A stretch of 32,622 nt of DNA from Gammaproteobacteria bacterium (lineage in GTDB: Bacteria; Pseudomonadota; Gammaproteobacteria; Steroidobacterales; Steroidobacteraceae), in contig SCUD01000168.1 of NCBI GenBank assembly GCA_004297335.1, forward strand, positions 1 through 32,622, given 5' to 3'. The position numbers and the translations under genes are program-made. Below, piece after piece: positions 24,454 to 32,123 of the stretch; position 1 is the stretch's first letter; each line of letters starts with the position of its first letter. Under the pieces are notes generated by a model, which saw nothing but the letters and a program-made list of their open reading frames with translations, ran no database searches and was not told the origin of the DNA.

Positions 24454-25000
24454 CGCCGCTCTCCAATGTGACGTTCTGTTCGAGTGCCTTGCCGTCCACG
24501 ACCTGGCTGTAGCGGAACGGCAGGGTCCGCTGCGCGCCGCCCGAGCTGCGCAGGATGCTGATGCTGTCGAGCTTCGCAAACGGCGTCGTGCCACCCGCGA
24601 GGCTGAGCGCCTGCAGCACGTTCAACTGCGGGTTCATCACGAACATGCCGGGGCGGGTGACCTGCCCGATGACATACACCCGGTTGCCGGCCACCTCGGT
24701 GACGGTCACCGTGACGACAGGCTCCGGGATGTAGCGCTTCAGCCGGTTCTCGATGTCGGCGCGGATCTCTTCGGCACTGCGGCCGACGGCCTGCACGTCC
24801 CCGGTCAGCGGGAACGAGAAGCGACCGTCGGGGCGCACCGTGACGATCCGTTGCAGGTCGACCTCCTTCCAGACGGCGATCTCGAGCTTGTCGCCCGCGT
24901 GCAACTTGTAGTCCGCCGTGGCACCCTGGGCCAGTGCCGGTCCGGGGGCCGCAAGGCAGAGCAGCGCCGCGGCAAGGGCGGCTCGAAATTGCCTGATCAT
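24434..25000 (-). CDS. Wza-type polysaccharide export protein (short form)
   Basis: 188 residues from the ATG at 25000. A start at 25030 would add ten residues before the signal peptide. The signal peptide is MIRQFRAALAAALLCLAAPG, with likely cleavage near PALAQ. The poly-export domain (YKLHAGDKLEIAVWKEVDLQ at 31-50, RPDGRFSFPLTGDVQAVG at 56-73) and one SLBB-like domain (VYVIGQVTRPGMF at 108-120, NVLQALSLAGG at 127-137) are clear. It is about half the length of E. coli Wza. It has one SLBB domain and no convincing lipobox Cys (C15 lies inside the hydrophobic core). It may therefore need the neighbouring beta-barrel as its outer-membrane partner. It is the first gene of the minus-strand operon. 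Confidence 0.9.
   Translation of the reverse strand: MIRQFRAALAAALLCLAAPGPALAQGATADYKLHAGDKLEIAVWKEVDLQRIVTVRPDGRFSFPLTGDVQAVGRSAEEIRADIENRLKRYIPEPVVTVTVTEVAGNRVYVIGQVTRPGMFVMNPQLNVLQALSLAGGTTPFAKLDSISILRSSGGAQRTLPFRYSQVVDGKALEQNVTLESGDVVIVP
24459..24464 (-). promoter_or_regulatory. Ribosome binding site of the beta-barrel gene
   Basis: On the minus strand GGAGAG lies just before the ATG at 24453, inside the 3' end of the Wza-like gene. It supports the 24453 start over the longer open frame from 24594, whose extra residues are Arg/Ser/Ala-rich and antithetical to a signal peptide. Confidence 0.75.
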
Positions 25001-25159
25001 TCTCGTGTTACCCACCTGAGTGGCCAGCATTTTTCAATATGGTAAAGCGCCGCCGGGGCACATTCCGGAACTGTATCACAGTCGCCATAGCGGCCTTAAG
25101 ACGCCCGTCACCCTGCTAGACTGATTCAGTTCCCTACCCCGGTCATGATATCGCCCTGA
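25001..25159. promoter_or_regulatory. Divergent promoter region between the export operon and the amidotransferase gene
   Basis: This is the only place in the window where two genes are transcribed away from each other, so promoters for both must lie in these 159 bases unless they are read from far upstream. It contains an AT-rich patch (TTTTTCAATATGG near 25030) against a GC-rich background. I could not fix -35/-10 elements or an operator with confidence. Confidence 0.55.
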
Positions 25160-27118
25160 ATGTGCGGAATTGCGGGACTGCTGCCACGGAACGGCCTGCC
25201 GGCCGCGGACCTGCACCAGCGCGTGCGCGCAATGAGCGCCGCCCTCGCCCACCGCGGTCCCGACGACCACGGTGAGTTCTTCTCCGAGGCGATCGGTCTC
25301 GGCATGCGCCGTCTCGCGATCATCGACCGCGCGCACGGCCAGCAGCCGATGGCGAGCGATGACGGCCGGCTGGTGCTGGTCTGCAACGGTGAGATCTACA
25401 ACTACCGCAGCCTGCGCCGCGCGCTCGAGGCCGACGGTGTGCGCTTCCGGACCGACAGCGACACCGAAGTTCTGCTGCGCGTGCTGGAGCACGACGGCCC
25501 GGACGGCGTGCGCCGGCTCGAGGGCATGTTCTGCTACGCGCTGTGGGATACCCGCACGCGCGAGCTGCGGCTGGCGCGCGACTGGCTCGGCCAGAAGAGC
25601 CTGTACTGGATCGAGACGCCCGCCGGCTTTGCCTTCGCCTCGGAGATCAAGGCCCTGCTGGCGCTGCCGGGAGTGTCGCGGGAGCTCGACCTCAGCATCC
25701 TCTCCCACTACCTGTCGCTGCGCTTCCTGCCGGGCGAAGGCACCTTCTTCCGCGGCATCCACAAGCTTCCGGCAGCGCACGAACTGCAGATCTCGGCCGA
25801 CGGCAGCCGGACGCTGCGCGAGCTGTGGCGACCGGCCTATGAGCCGAAGCATGCGCTGGGCGAGACCGCGATCATCGATCGGCTGGACCAACTGCTGGCC
25901 GAGGTCGTCGGCGAGCACCTGATGAGCGAGGTCCCGCTCGGCGCCTTCCTGTCGGGCGGCATCGACTCGAGCCTCGTCGTGCATTACGCGAGCCGGGCGC
26001 TCGGCGAGCCGCTGTCGACCTTTGCCATCGGCGTCCAGGACGAGGCCCAGAGCGAGCTGCCCTGGGCCCGGCAGGTCGCGGAAATCTGCGGAACCCGCCA
26101 CACCGAGACCGTGATCGAACCGGACCTCGCCCTGCTGGCGCCGCGGATGGTCGCGGCCCTCGACGAGCCGGTCGACCCGTTCGGGGCCGGCGTCTATGTG
26201 GTCTCGGAGGTCGCACGGCGCCACGTCACGGTGGCCCTCGGCGGCGACGGCGGCGATGAGCTCTTCGCCGGCTACGACCGCTACAAAGGGCAGCGCCTGG
26301 CGGAGATCTACGCGGGCGTCCCGAGACTGCTGCGCCACGGCCTGCTGCGACCGCTGTTCCAGGCCATTCCTGACAGTTTCGGCTACAACTCGCTGACGGC
26401 GAAACTGCGCTGGATCGACCGGATGGCCGACAGCCAGGGCTTCGCGCGCTACGCCGACAGCGTCGCGCACCTGCGCTTTCCGCAGGAATTGAAAGCGGAA
26501 TTGTTCAATGCCGCGCACTGGCCGGCGCTCTCTCAGGACTCGAGCGAGCAGCTCATCCGCGCCCTGTTCGAGGACGGCTCCGCGAGTGAGTTCCTGGATC
26601 GGATGCTGCACGTGGATTGCGTCACGCGGCTGACCGAGAATCAGCTGCCGACCGTGGATCACATGTCCATGGCCCACGGTCTCGAGCTGCGCAGTCCCTT
26701 CCTCGACCGGCGCGTCGCGGAATTCGCGATGCGGATCCCCGCGCGCCTCCAGCTCCGGCACGGCCGGCTCAAGTACGTGACGCGCGAGCTCGCCGCGCGC
26801 TTCTTTCCCGACCGCATCGTCAATCGTCCTAAGAAGGGCTTCGGCTTCCCGCTGGCACTGTGGCTGCGGGGCCCCCTGTGCGGCCTGATGCAGCGGACGA
26901 TCGACGAGAGCCGCTTCGTGGCCGCCGGCATCTTCCGCCGCGAAACCCTGCAGCGGCTGCACGATGAGCACGCGAGCGGCCGCATGGACCACAACTACCG
27001 GCTGTGGATGATCTTCAACCTCGAGCTCTTCTGGCGGCACTACTTCGACGGCGAGGACGTCGCCACGCTGGAGGGCTGGGTTCAGGAGAGCCGCGCTCAG
27101 GGCCGGCGGCGCTTGTAG
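25160..27118 (+). CDS. asnB: Glutamine-hydrolysing asparagine-synthase-like amidotransferase
   Basis: 652 residues, ATG at 25160. The N-terminal Ntn glutaminase domain begins MCGIAGLL with the nucleophile Cys2. Other glutaminase residues lie in RGPDDHGE (32-39), GMRRLAIID (48-56) and NGEIYNYR (76-83). The synthase domain has the PP-loop SGGIDSS (~265-271) and LGGDGGDELFAGYDRYKGQR (~360-379). The chemistry is ATP-dependent amide formation using ammonia from glutamine. In exopolysaccharide loci, including exosortase-associated ones, such AsnB paralogues are frequent and may amidate a uronic acid or another sugar-linked carboxylate rather than aspartate. It is transcribed away from the export operon and its end overlaps the convergent GT2 gene by 22 bases. 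The symbol denotes the family only. Confidence 0.9.
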   Translation: MCGIAGLLPRNGLPAADLHQRVRAMSAALAHRGPDDHGEFFSEAIGLGMRRLAIIDRAHGQQPMASDDGRLVLVCNGEIYNYRSLRRALEADGVRFRTDSDTEVLLRVLEHDGPDGVRRLEGMFCYALWDTRTRELRLARDWLGQKSLYWIETPAGFAFASEIKALLALPGVSRELDLSILSHYLSLRFLPGEGTFFRGIHKLPAAHELQISADGSRTLRELWRPAYEPKHALGETAIIDRLDQLLAEVVGEHLMSEVPLGAFLSGGIDSSLVVHYASRALGEPLSTFAIGVQDEAQSELPWARQVAEICGTRHTETVIEPDLALLAPRMVAALDEPVDPFGAGVYVVSEVARRHVTVALGGDGGDELFAGYDRYKGQRLAEIYAGVPRLLRHGLLRPLFQAIPDSFGYNSLTAKLRWIDRMADSQGFARYADSVAHLRFPQELKAELFNAAHWPALSQDSSEQLIRALFEDGSASEFLDRMLHVDCVTRLTENQLPTVDHMSMAHGLELRSPFLDRRVAEFAMRIPARLQLRHGRLKYVTRELAARFFPDRIVNRPKKGFGFPLALWLRGPLCGLMQRTIDESRFVAAGIFRRETLQRLHDEHASGRMDHNYRLWMIFNLELFWRHYFDGEDVATLEGWVQESRAQGRRRL

Positions 27119-28098
27119 CGCAGGTAGAGCCGCGGGGCCAGGACCAGCGCTGCGTTCAGCAGCAGTTCGTCCCGCGGCATGCCGTTGCGGGCGAGCCACG
27201 CATAGGTGCGCAGGCGCCGGAGCGGTGACGGGCTGACCAGCCCGGCGCTGGCTTCGGCCTCGGCCAGTGATTCACGTGCGATCTCCGCCAGTCGCCCGAG
27301 CTCGGCCGGCGGCACCAGGCTGAGACCTTCCGCCGTCGCGAGATCCGCGAGCCGGCTGGCGAGGTGGCGGCCGGCGCCCTCGATTCCGCGGCGCCACCAG
27401 TCGCGATAGTCCTCGATCGACGCGAACCGCCCGTACGCAGCGGTCAGGCTGTCGCCGCGGCGCCGCACCCGCACCAGCGGCTCATCGACGTGGTGAACCG
27501 TGCCGAGCAATGCGGCGCGGAACGGCAGCGCGACATCCTCATGAACCTGCGGATCGAGTGGACCGAAGACCTCGACCACCTCGCGCCGCACCGCCAGCGT
27601 CGTGCCCGACGCGAAGGCGTCGATCCGCGCGAACCACGGGCGTGGGTCGGTGCCGGCTGGCGGATGGCGCACGCGACGGCGGGCGCCGGCCCGCCCTGCC
27701 GGGTCCATGATCGAGTAGTCCGAGTACACGGCGCGGGCGCGCGGGTCGGCGGCAAAGGCCGCCAGCAGCCGCTGCACGCGCTGCGGCTCGGAGACGTCGT
27801 CCCCGTCGAAAGACACGAGGTAGCGGCCGCGGGTCAGCGGGAAGACCTCGTTCAGGTGGGCGCTCTTGCTGCCCGAGTTCTGTGCGCGGCGACGCAGCAG
27901 CACGTGGTGCGGTCCGGAATAGCCGGCGAGCTCGCGCTCGAGCACCGCGAAGGTATCGTCCGTCGAAGCGTCGTCCGAGACCAGCACCTCCAGCGGCGGG
28001 CCCTGCTGTCCGAGCACGCTCTGCAGCGCGGCGCGGATAACTCCCGCGCAGTTGCAGCTCAGGAGGATCGCCGTAACAGCTGGTGCCTGGTCCGCCAT
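27097..28098 (-). CDS. GT2-family glycosyltransferase
   Basis: 333 residues. The start codon directly abuts the previous stop (28098/28099). GT-A marks are VTAILLSCNCAGVIRAALQSV (8-28), VSDDASTDDT (40-49) and LVSFDGDDVSEP (94-105). Residues near PQVHEDVALPFRAALLG supply the acidic residue expected as catalytic base. The C-terminal third (~residues 230-333) is helical, has a possible membrane-associating segment (LLLNAALVLAPRLYL) and ends in a basic tail. It should transfer an unknown sugar with inversion at the cytoplasmic side. It is the last gene of the rightmost minus-strand operon and overlaps asnB tail to tail. Confidence 0.87.
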   Translation of the reverse strand: MADQAPAVTAILLSCNCAGVIRAALQSVLGQQGPPLEVLVSDDASTDDTFAVLERELAGYSGPHHVLLRRRAQNSGSKSAHLNEVFPLTRGRYLVSFDGDDVSEPQRVQRLLAAFAADPRARAVYSDYSIMDPAGRAGARRRVRHPPAGTDPRPWFARIDAFASGTTLAVRREVVEVFGPLDPQVHEDVALPFRAALLGTVHHVDEPLVRVRRRGDSLTAAYGRFASIEDYRDWWRRGIEGAGRHLASRLADLATAEGLSLVPPAELGRLAEIARESLAEAEASAGLVSPSPLRRLRTYAWLARNGMPRDELLLNAALVLAPRLYLRYKRRRP

Positions 28099-29094
28099 TC
28101 ATGCCGCGTCCGGCAGCAGCCCCTCGCGGCGATACCACTCGCAGGACCGCCGCAGCCCCTCGTCGAGGCTGACCTTCGGCTCATAGCCGAGCTCGCGGCG
28201 GGCCTTGTCGATGCGGAAGGCGCGCGTCTGGCGGTACCAGTCGACACGGCGCGGATGGATCGGCGGCTCGATCCCGAACGGCCGGCACAGGGTTTCGACG
28301 ACATGGCCGGCCAGCACCACCGGCCACACCGGGAGCCGCCGGAAACGCGGCTCGACGCCCATTGCGGCAGCCGCGCGCCGCACCAGGTCCTCGAGCGTGA
28401 CCGGGCGCTCGTCTGCGATCAGGTAGGCCTGCCCGACGCCCACGCCATCCGCCATCGCGAGCTCGAAGGCATCGAGGAAGTTGTCGATGTACAGCGAGTG
28501 GTACAGCACCTGGCCGTTGCCGAGCATCGGGAACCAGCCGCGCGCGAGCTGGCGGAAGATCAGGTAGAAGCGGCCGGGATCACCGGGGCCGAAGATCGCC
28601 GCCGGGCGCAGGATCGTCGTGGGCAGGCCGCGGTCGACGAAACCGGTGACGATCGGCTCGGCGTCGTACTTGGTCTGCTGGTAGTAGTCGGCCGGGCGGA
28701 TCGGCGCATCCTCGCCGGCCGGCGGATGGGCGACGTTGCCGTGCACGCCGCAGGTGCTGCAGTAGATGAATTTCCGCGCGCCGGCCGCGAGCGCCTCCTC
28801 GAGCACGATGCGCGTGCCCTCGACGTTGACCTCATGGTAATGGCTGCGCGGCACGCTGAGCTCGCGGAAGGCCGCGGCGACGTGGTGCACGATGTCGACG
28901 CCGGCCATGCAGCGGCGCACGATCGCGCGGTCGGTGACCGAGCCGAGCACCAGCTCGGCGCCCCAGTCGCGCAGTTCGGCGGTCTTGTGGCCTTCCTGGT
29001 GATCGAGCCCGACGACGCGGTGTCCCGCATCGAGCATGCGCCGCACCAGCGCCTTGCCGGTAAAACCCGTCGCCCCGGTGATGAGGACCTTCAT
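28099..29094 (-). CDS. NAD-dependent epimerase/dehydratase (extended SDR)
   Basis: 331 residues from the ATG at 29094, with AGGGAGA just upstream. The longer frame to 29214 overlaps the preceding gene and is not used. The Rossmann motif GATGFTG is at residues 7-13. DIVHHVAAAF (67-76) is the usual nucleotide-sugar-SDR block, S113 lies in FIYCSTCGVHG and the YxxxK pair is Y138/K142 (YYQQTK). LRPAAIFGPGD and YIDNFLDAFELA follow. The Cys-containing CSTCGV, with the His-rich DIVHHVAA, resembles 3-beta-hydroxysteroid-dehydrogenase/dihydroflavonol-reductase-like members as much as UDP-sugar epimerases, so the substrate is uncertain. A nucleotide sugar is favoured by position between two GT2 genes. 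Confidence 0.85.
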   Translation of the reverse strand: MKVLITGATGFTGKALVRRMLDAGHRVVGLDHQEGHKTAELRDWGAELVLGSVTDRAIVRRCMAGVDIVHHVAAAFRELSVPRSHYHEVNVEGTRIVLEEALAAGARKFIYCSTCGVHGNVAHPPAGEDAPIRPADYYQQTKYDAEPIVTGFVDRGLPTTILRPAAIFGPGDPGRFYLIFRQLARGWFPMLGNGQVLYHSLYIDNFLDAFELAMADGVGVGQAYLIADERPVTLEDLVRRAAAAMGVEPRFRRLPVWPVVLAGHVVETLCRPFGIEPPIHPRRVDWYRQTRAFRIDKARRELGYEPKVSLDEGLRRSCEWYRREGLLPDAA

Positions 29095-29113
29095 GCCGTC
29101 TCCCTGGCTGCGT

Positions 29114-30022
29114 TCATTTCGTCCTCCGGATCGACTCCAGCATGCCGCGCACGGAACCGGTGATGGCCCCGGGGTTTCCGCGCAGCAGTTCACGGAACAC
29201 CAGGCGCATGGCAATCAGCGGCGCGCCGATGGCATAGAACCCGGCCTTCTGCAGCGGCGTGCCGTGGCGGCGCAGGAAGCGCAGCCAGTGGCGGGCCTTG
29301 GAGCTCGCATAGGCGGCCGTGTAGCCGCTGGCACCGCCGGTGTGGTTGACCGCATGCAGCGCGACCGCTCGCGGGATGTACAGCGCGCGGAAGCCGCGCT
29401 GCTGCAGGCGCAGCGAGAAGTCGAGGTCCTCCGGCCCGAAGGGATCGAAGATCGCATCGAAGCCGCCGAGCTCCGCGAACAGCCGCGCGCGCACCATCAT
29501 TGCGCCACCGCAGGAGATGCAGGGCGCGACCTGCTCGCACTGGCCGCGGTCCAGCTCCTTGAAGCCGACCGGATCGGTGCGGCCGAGCCAGAAATGGATG
29601 CGACAGCCGCCGCCGTCATTGATGCGCCCGGGCTCGTCGAGGTACAGCAGCTTGGCCTGGGTCTGCCCGACCGTCGGATCGGCCTCGAGCGGCTGCAGCA
29701 GCGCCGCGACGAAACCCGGCCGCAGCACCAGGTCGTTGTCGAGGAACAGCAGGTACTCGGGCTGGAAGCGCTCGAGCGCGAGGCGCGCGCCGGCGTTGCG
29801 GCCGGAGGCGACGCCGAGGTTCACCGGATGCTGATGCGCGATGACCTCCGGGAACCGGGCGGCGACCGCGGCGACGGTGCCATCCGTGGAACCGTTGTCC
29901 CAGAGCACGACCTGCATGCCGGCTTCGACCTGCGGCATCAGGCTCATCAGTGCGCGCAGCGTGACCTCGCGCTGGTTCAGCGTCAGCATCACGACGGCGA
30001 CGCGCGTGCCTGGCGTGTTCAT
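29114..30022 (-). CDS. GT2-family glycosyltransferase (rhamnosyltransferase-like)
   Basis: 302 residues from the ATG at 30022, which overlaps the preceding TGA (ATGA). GT-A features: AVVMLTLNQREVTLRALMSL (9-28), VLWDNGSTDGT (39-49), NLGVASGRNAGARLA (68-82), LFLDNDLVLRPGF (92-104) and CISCGGAMMVRARLFAELGGFD (168-189). The acidic block is FGPEDLDFSLRLQQRGF (195-211). The NxGxxxGRNxG plus CxxCGGAMM layout is typical of WbbL-type rhamnosyl- and related transferases, which invert the sugar. The C-terminal region (SKARHWLRFLRRHG..., then KAGFYAIGAPLIAMRLVFREL) is probably membrane-associated. The donor is unproven. Confidence 0.88.
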   Translation of the reverse strand: MNTPGTRVAVVMLTLNQREVTLRALMSLMPQVEAGMQVVLWDNGSTDGTVAAVAARFPEVIAHQHPVNLGVASGRNAGARLALERFQPEYLLFLDNDLVLRPGFVAALLQPLEADPTVGQTQAKLLYLDEPGRINDGGGCRIHFWLGRTDPVGFKELDRGQCEQVAPCISCGGAMMVRARLFAELGGFDAIFDPFGPEDLDFSLRLQQRGFRALYIPRAVALHAVNHTGGASGYTAAYASSKARHWLRFLRRHGTPLQKAGFYAIGAPLIAMRLVFRELLRGNPGAITGSVRGMLESIRRTK

Positions 30023-30897
30023 CGAGCCCCGCCCCGCCATCCGGCCCGCAGGCCCGGCCACAGGCCGAGGACCTGCGCGCGCCCATGGCGCGCGGCATCG
30101 TGGTCGCCGTGCAGCGTGCCGCGGAGCCAGCGGCGCGAGGAGCGCAACAGGTGCACCAGCACGCGCAGCAGGATGAAGGCATCGCCGCGCCGCAGGTAAT
30201 GGCCATAGAAGCCCGCCTGGCTCAGGCCATAGCTCTCGTACTGCGTGTTGCGCGCCGGCTCATCGCGCCAGCCGAGATGCTGCACGACGAGCTCCGGCGC
30301 GTAGACGATCGGCACGCCGGCGCGCAGCGCGCGATAGGCGAACTCGCCATCCTCGGCGGTCCGCATCGCCGGCTGCTCGGCAAAGGGTCCGAGCGATTGC
30401 CACAACGCGCGCGCCATGCCCATGTTGCCGCCGCTCAGGCGATCGAAGCGCAGCGATGGCCGCCGCTGGATGACTTCCTCGCGCGAGGTCACGACCGCCA
30501 GCTGCACCTCTCCCTCGCCCGCTTCGACGCGCCCGGTGACGAGCGCCGGATCATGCCGGCGCAGGCGCTCGCCGAGGCCTTCGATCCAGTCCGGTGCCGG
30601 CAGGCAGTCGTCGTCGGTGATCGCGACGAAGCGCGTAGCGGCCGCGGCGATGCCGAGGTTGAGGCCGGCGGAGCGGCCGGTCGCGGTCGAGGGCAGGTGC
30701 CGGACCGCGAGTCCGGCGTTGCGGTATTCCGCAGCGAGTTCGCCGATCCAGGACTCGCGGCCCTGGTCGGCGACGATGACCTGCGCGGGCCAGCGCGTGC
30801 CGGCCGCGACCGCCGCGAGCGTGCCGCGCAGCGAGGCGCGGCCGAGCGTCGGAATCACCAGCGTCAATTCGGCATCGATATTGCGCGGCACGTTCAT
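30019..30897 (-). CDS. GT2-family glycosyltransferase
   Basis: 292 residues from the ATG at 30897, overlapping the preceding TGA (ATGA). The frame is open much further upstream (to 31863), but only as the shadow of the GC-rich GT4 gene, so the coupled start is used. GT-A marks: LTLVIPTLGRASLRGTLAAV (11-30), IVADQG (41-46), SAGLNLGIAAAATRFVAITDDDCLPAPDW (76-104) with the metal-binding DDD at 95-97, LSGGNMGMARALW (154-166) and MRTAEDGEFAYRALRAG (178-194) with the acidic ED pair. QHLGWR follows. It is an inverting sugar transferase, cytoplasmic, with unknown donor. Three GT2 genes in one operon suggest a repeat unit of several sugars. Confidence 0.88.
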   Translation of the reverse strand: MNVPRNIDAELTLVIPTLGRASLRGTLAAVAAGTRWPAQVIVADQGRESWIGELAAEYRNAGLAVRHLPSTATGRSAGLNLGIAAAATRFVAITDDDCLPAPDWIEGLGERLRRHDPALVTGRVEAGEGEVQLAVVTSREEVIQRRPSLRFDRLSGGNMGMARALWQSLGPFAEQPAMRTAEDGEFAYRALRAGVPIVYAPELVVQHLGWRDEPARNTQYESYGLSQAGFYGHYLRRGDAFILLRVLVHLLRSSRRWLRGTLHGDHDAARHGRAQVLGLWPGLRAGWRGGAR

Positions 30898-32123
30898 CCG
30901 GCCGCCTCCCGGCCCGGCGCCGCGAGCGCTGCGAACAGCTGCTCGTAGCAGGAGGCGACCGCATCCTCGCCGAAGCGGGCGCAGACGCTGTCGCGGGCGG
31001 CGGCGCCGAGGCGCGCGCGCAGCCCGGCGTCGCCGAGCAGCGCGTCGAGTGCGCCGACGAGCGCCGCGCGGTCGCCCGGCTCGATCACCAGGGCGTTGAC
31101 CTCGGGCTCCACGTAGTCCGCGAGCCCGCCGACACGGGTCGTCACCGCCGGCAACCCGCAGGCCATCGCCTCGACCAGCGCGAGTCCGAAGGCTTCGTTT
31201 TCGGTCGGGAAAGCGTAGCAGTCGGCGGCCCGGAGCCAGTCCTCGACCCGCGTGACGGCGCCGGCGAAGCGCACCCGCGGCCCGAGCCCCGGCGCCCGGG
31301 CCTGCTCCCGGAGGGCCGCTTCGCAGTTGTGCTGGTCGCCGCCGCCCTCGCCGACCAGCACCAGCGTGGCACCGCGGCGGTCGCCGAGTTCGCGGAAGGC
31401 ATCGAGCAGCAACGGCAACCCCTTGTAGCTCACCAGGCGCCCTGTATAGACGATCACCAGCCCCGGGGGCAGGCCCAGTAGCCCCCGCAGCCGCGACCGC
31501 TCCTCGGGCGTCGCCGGCCGGAAATCGGCCGTGTCGACGCCGTTCGGAATCCGCCGGACCTTTGTCGGCCCGATACCGGCCCCCAGCAGCTCGGCCTCGA
31601 TCTCGCCGGAAATGGCGACCTGGGCCGCGGCTCGGCGCAGCAGCGCGTTGCGCATTCGCAGCAGCCCCCGGATCAGGAACCCGTCCGGACTGAGCCGCCA
31701 TCGCGCGAGACCCGACCGGAAATACGCCCCCGACATCTCGCCCAGACTGTCGGCCTTCAGCACGACCGGTTTGCCGAGCCACCGCCCGACCAGTACCGCC
31801 GGAATCCCCAGCGCCCGGTAGCCCGACACCAGCAGGACATCGTAGTCGCGCCGCAGGCGCCACAGCGCCGCCGGGACGTACAGCAGCATGCCCCAGCGGG
31901 CGTGGCGGACGGCACCGACCGGCGGCAGGCGCACGATCCGGATGCCGTCCTCGACCGCCTCGGCCGGCAGCCCGGTGCGCGAGCGGCGTGTCATCAGCAG
32001 TGTCGGGTGGCCGCGGCGCCGCAGGCCCTGCGCCAACAGCGCGGCCTGGCGCTCGCCGCCGCCGATCTCCGGCTGGAAGGTCTCGGTCAGGATCAGCACC
32101 CGCAGAGGCGCAGTCGCGTTCAT
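30894..32123 (-). CDS. GT4-family glycosyltransferase
   Basis: 409 residues from the ATG at 32123, overlapping the formyltransferase-like stop (ATGA). The frame extends upstream to 32510 only as a shadow. GT-B marks: RVLILTETFQPEIGGGERQAALLAQGL (8-34), DVLLVSGYRALGIPAVLVG (95-113), QVAISGEIEAEL (168-179), IPNGVDTADF (192-201), VYTGRLVSYKGLPLLLDAF (225-243), LVLVGEGGGD (254-263), VRFAGAV (284-290) and the EX7E block NENEAFGLALVEAMACGLPAV-like segment at about 308-326 (E310 and E318; observed residues TENEAFGLALVEAM). It retains the donor configuration. Donor and acceptor are unknown. Third positions are almost all G or C. Confidence 0.88.
   Translation of the reverse strand: MNATAPLRVLILTETFQPEIGGGERQAALLAQGLRRRGHPTLLMTRRSRTGLPAEAVEDGIRIVRLPPVGAVRHARWGMLLYVPAALWRLRRDYDVLLVSGYRALGIPAVLVGRWLGKPVVLKADSLGEMSGAYFRSGLARWRLSPDGFLIRGLLRMRNALLRRAAAQVAISGEIEAELLGAGIGPTKVRRIPNGVDTADFRPATPEERSRLRGLLGLPPGLVIVYTGRLVSYKGLPLLLDAFRELGDRRGATLVLVGEGGGDQHNCEAALREQARAPGLGPRVRFAGAVTRVEDWLRAADCYAFPTENEAFGLALVEAMACGLPAVTTRVGGLADYVEPEVNALVIEPGDRAALVGALDALLGDAGLRARLGAAARDSVCARFGEDAVASCYEQLFAALAAPGREAAG

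Noticed and set aside
25076-27199. A 707-residue open frame antisense to the amidotransferase gene
   Set aside because: It is a mirror of a GC-rich coding gene with strong G/C third positions. It has no domain pattern and reads as Gln/Arg/Ala/Glu-rich sequence.
27364-29163. A 599-residue plus-strand open frame across the GT2 and SDR genes
   Set aside because: It is antisense to two well-supported genes and carries no recognisable motif.
30898-31863. Upstream extension of the GT2 gene that would give a 614-residue fusion
   Set aside because: The extension is an out-of-frame copy of the GT4 gene. The ATGA-coupled start at 30897 begins exactly at the GT2 domain.
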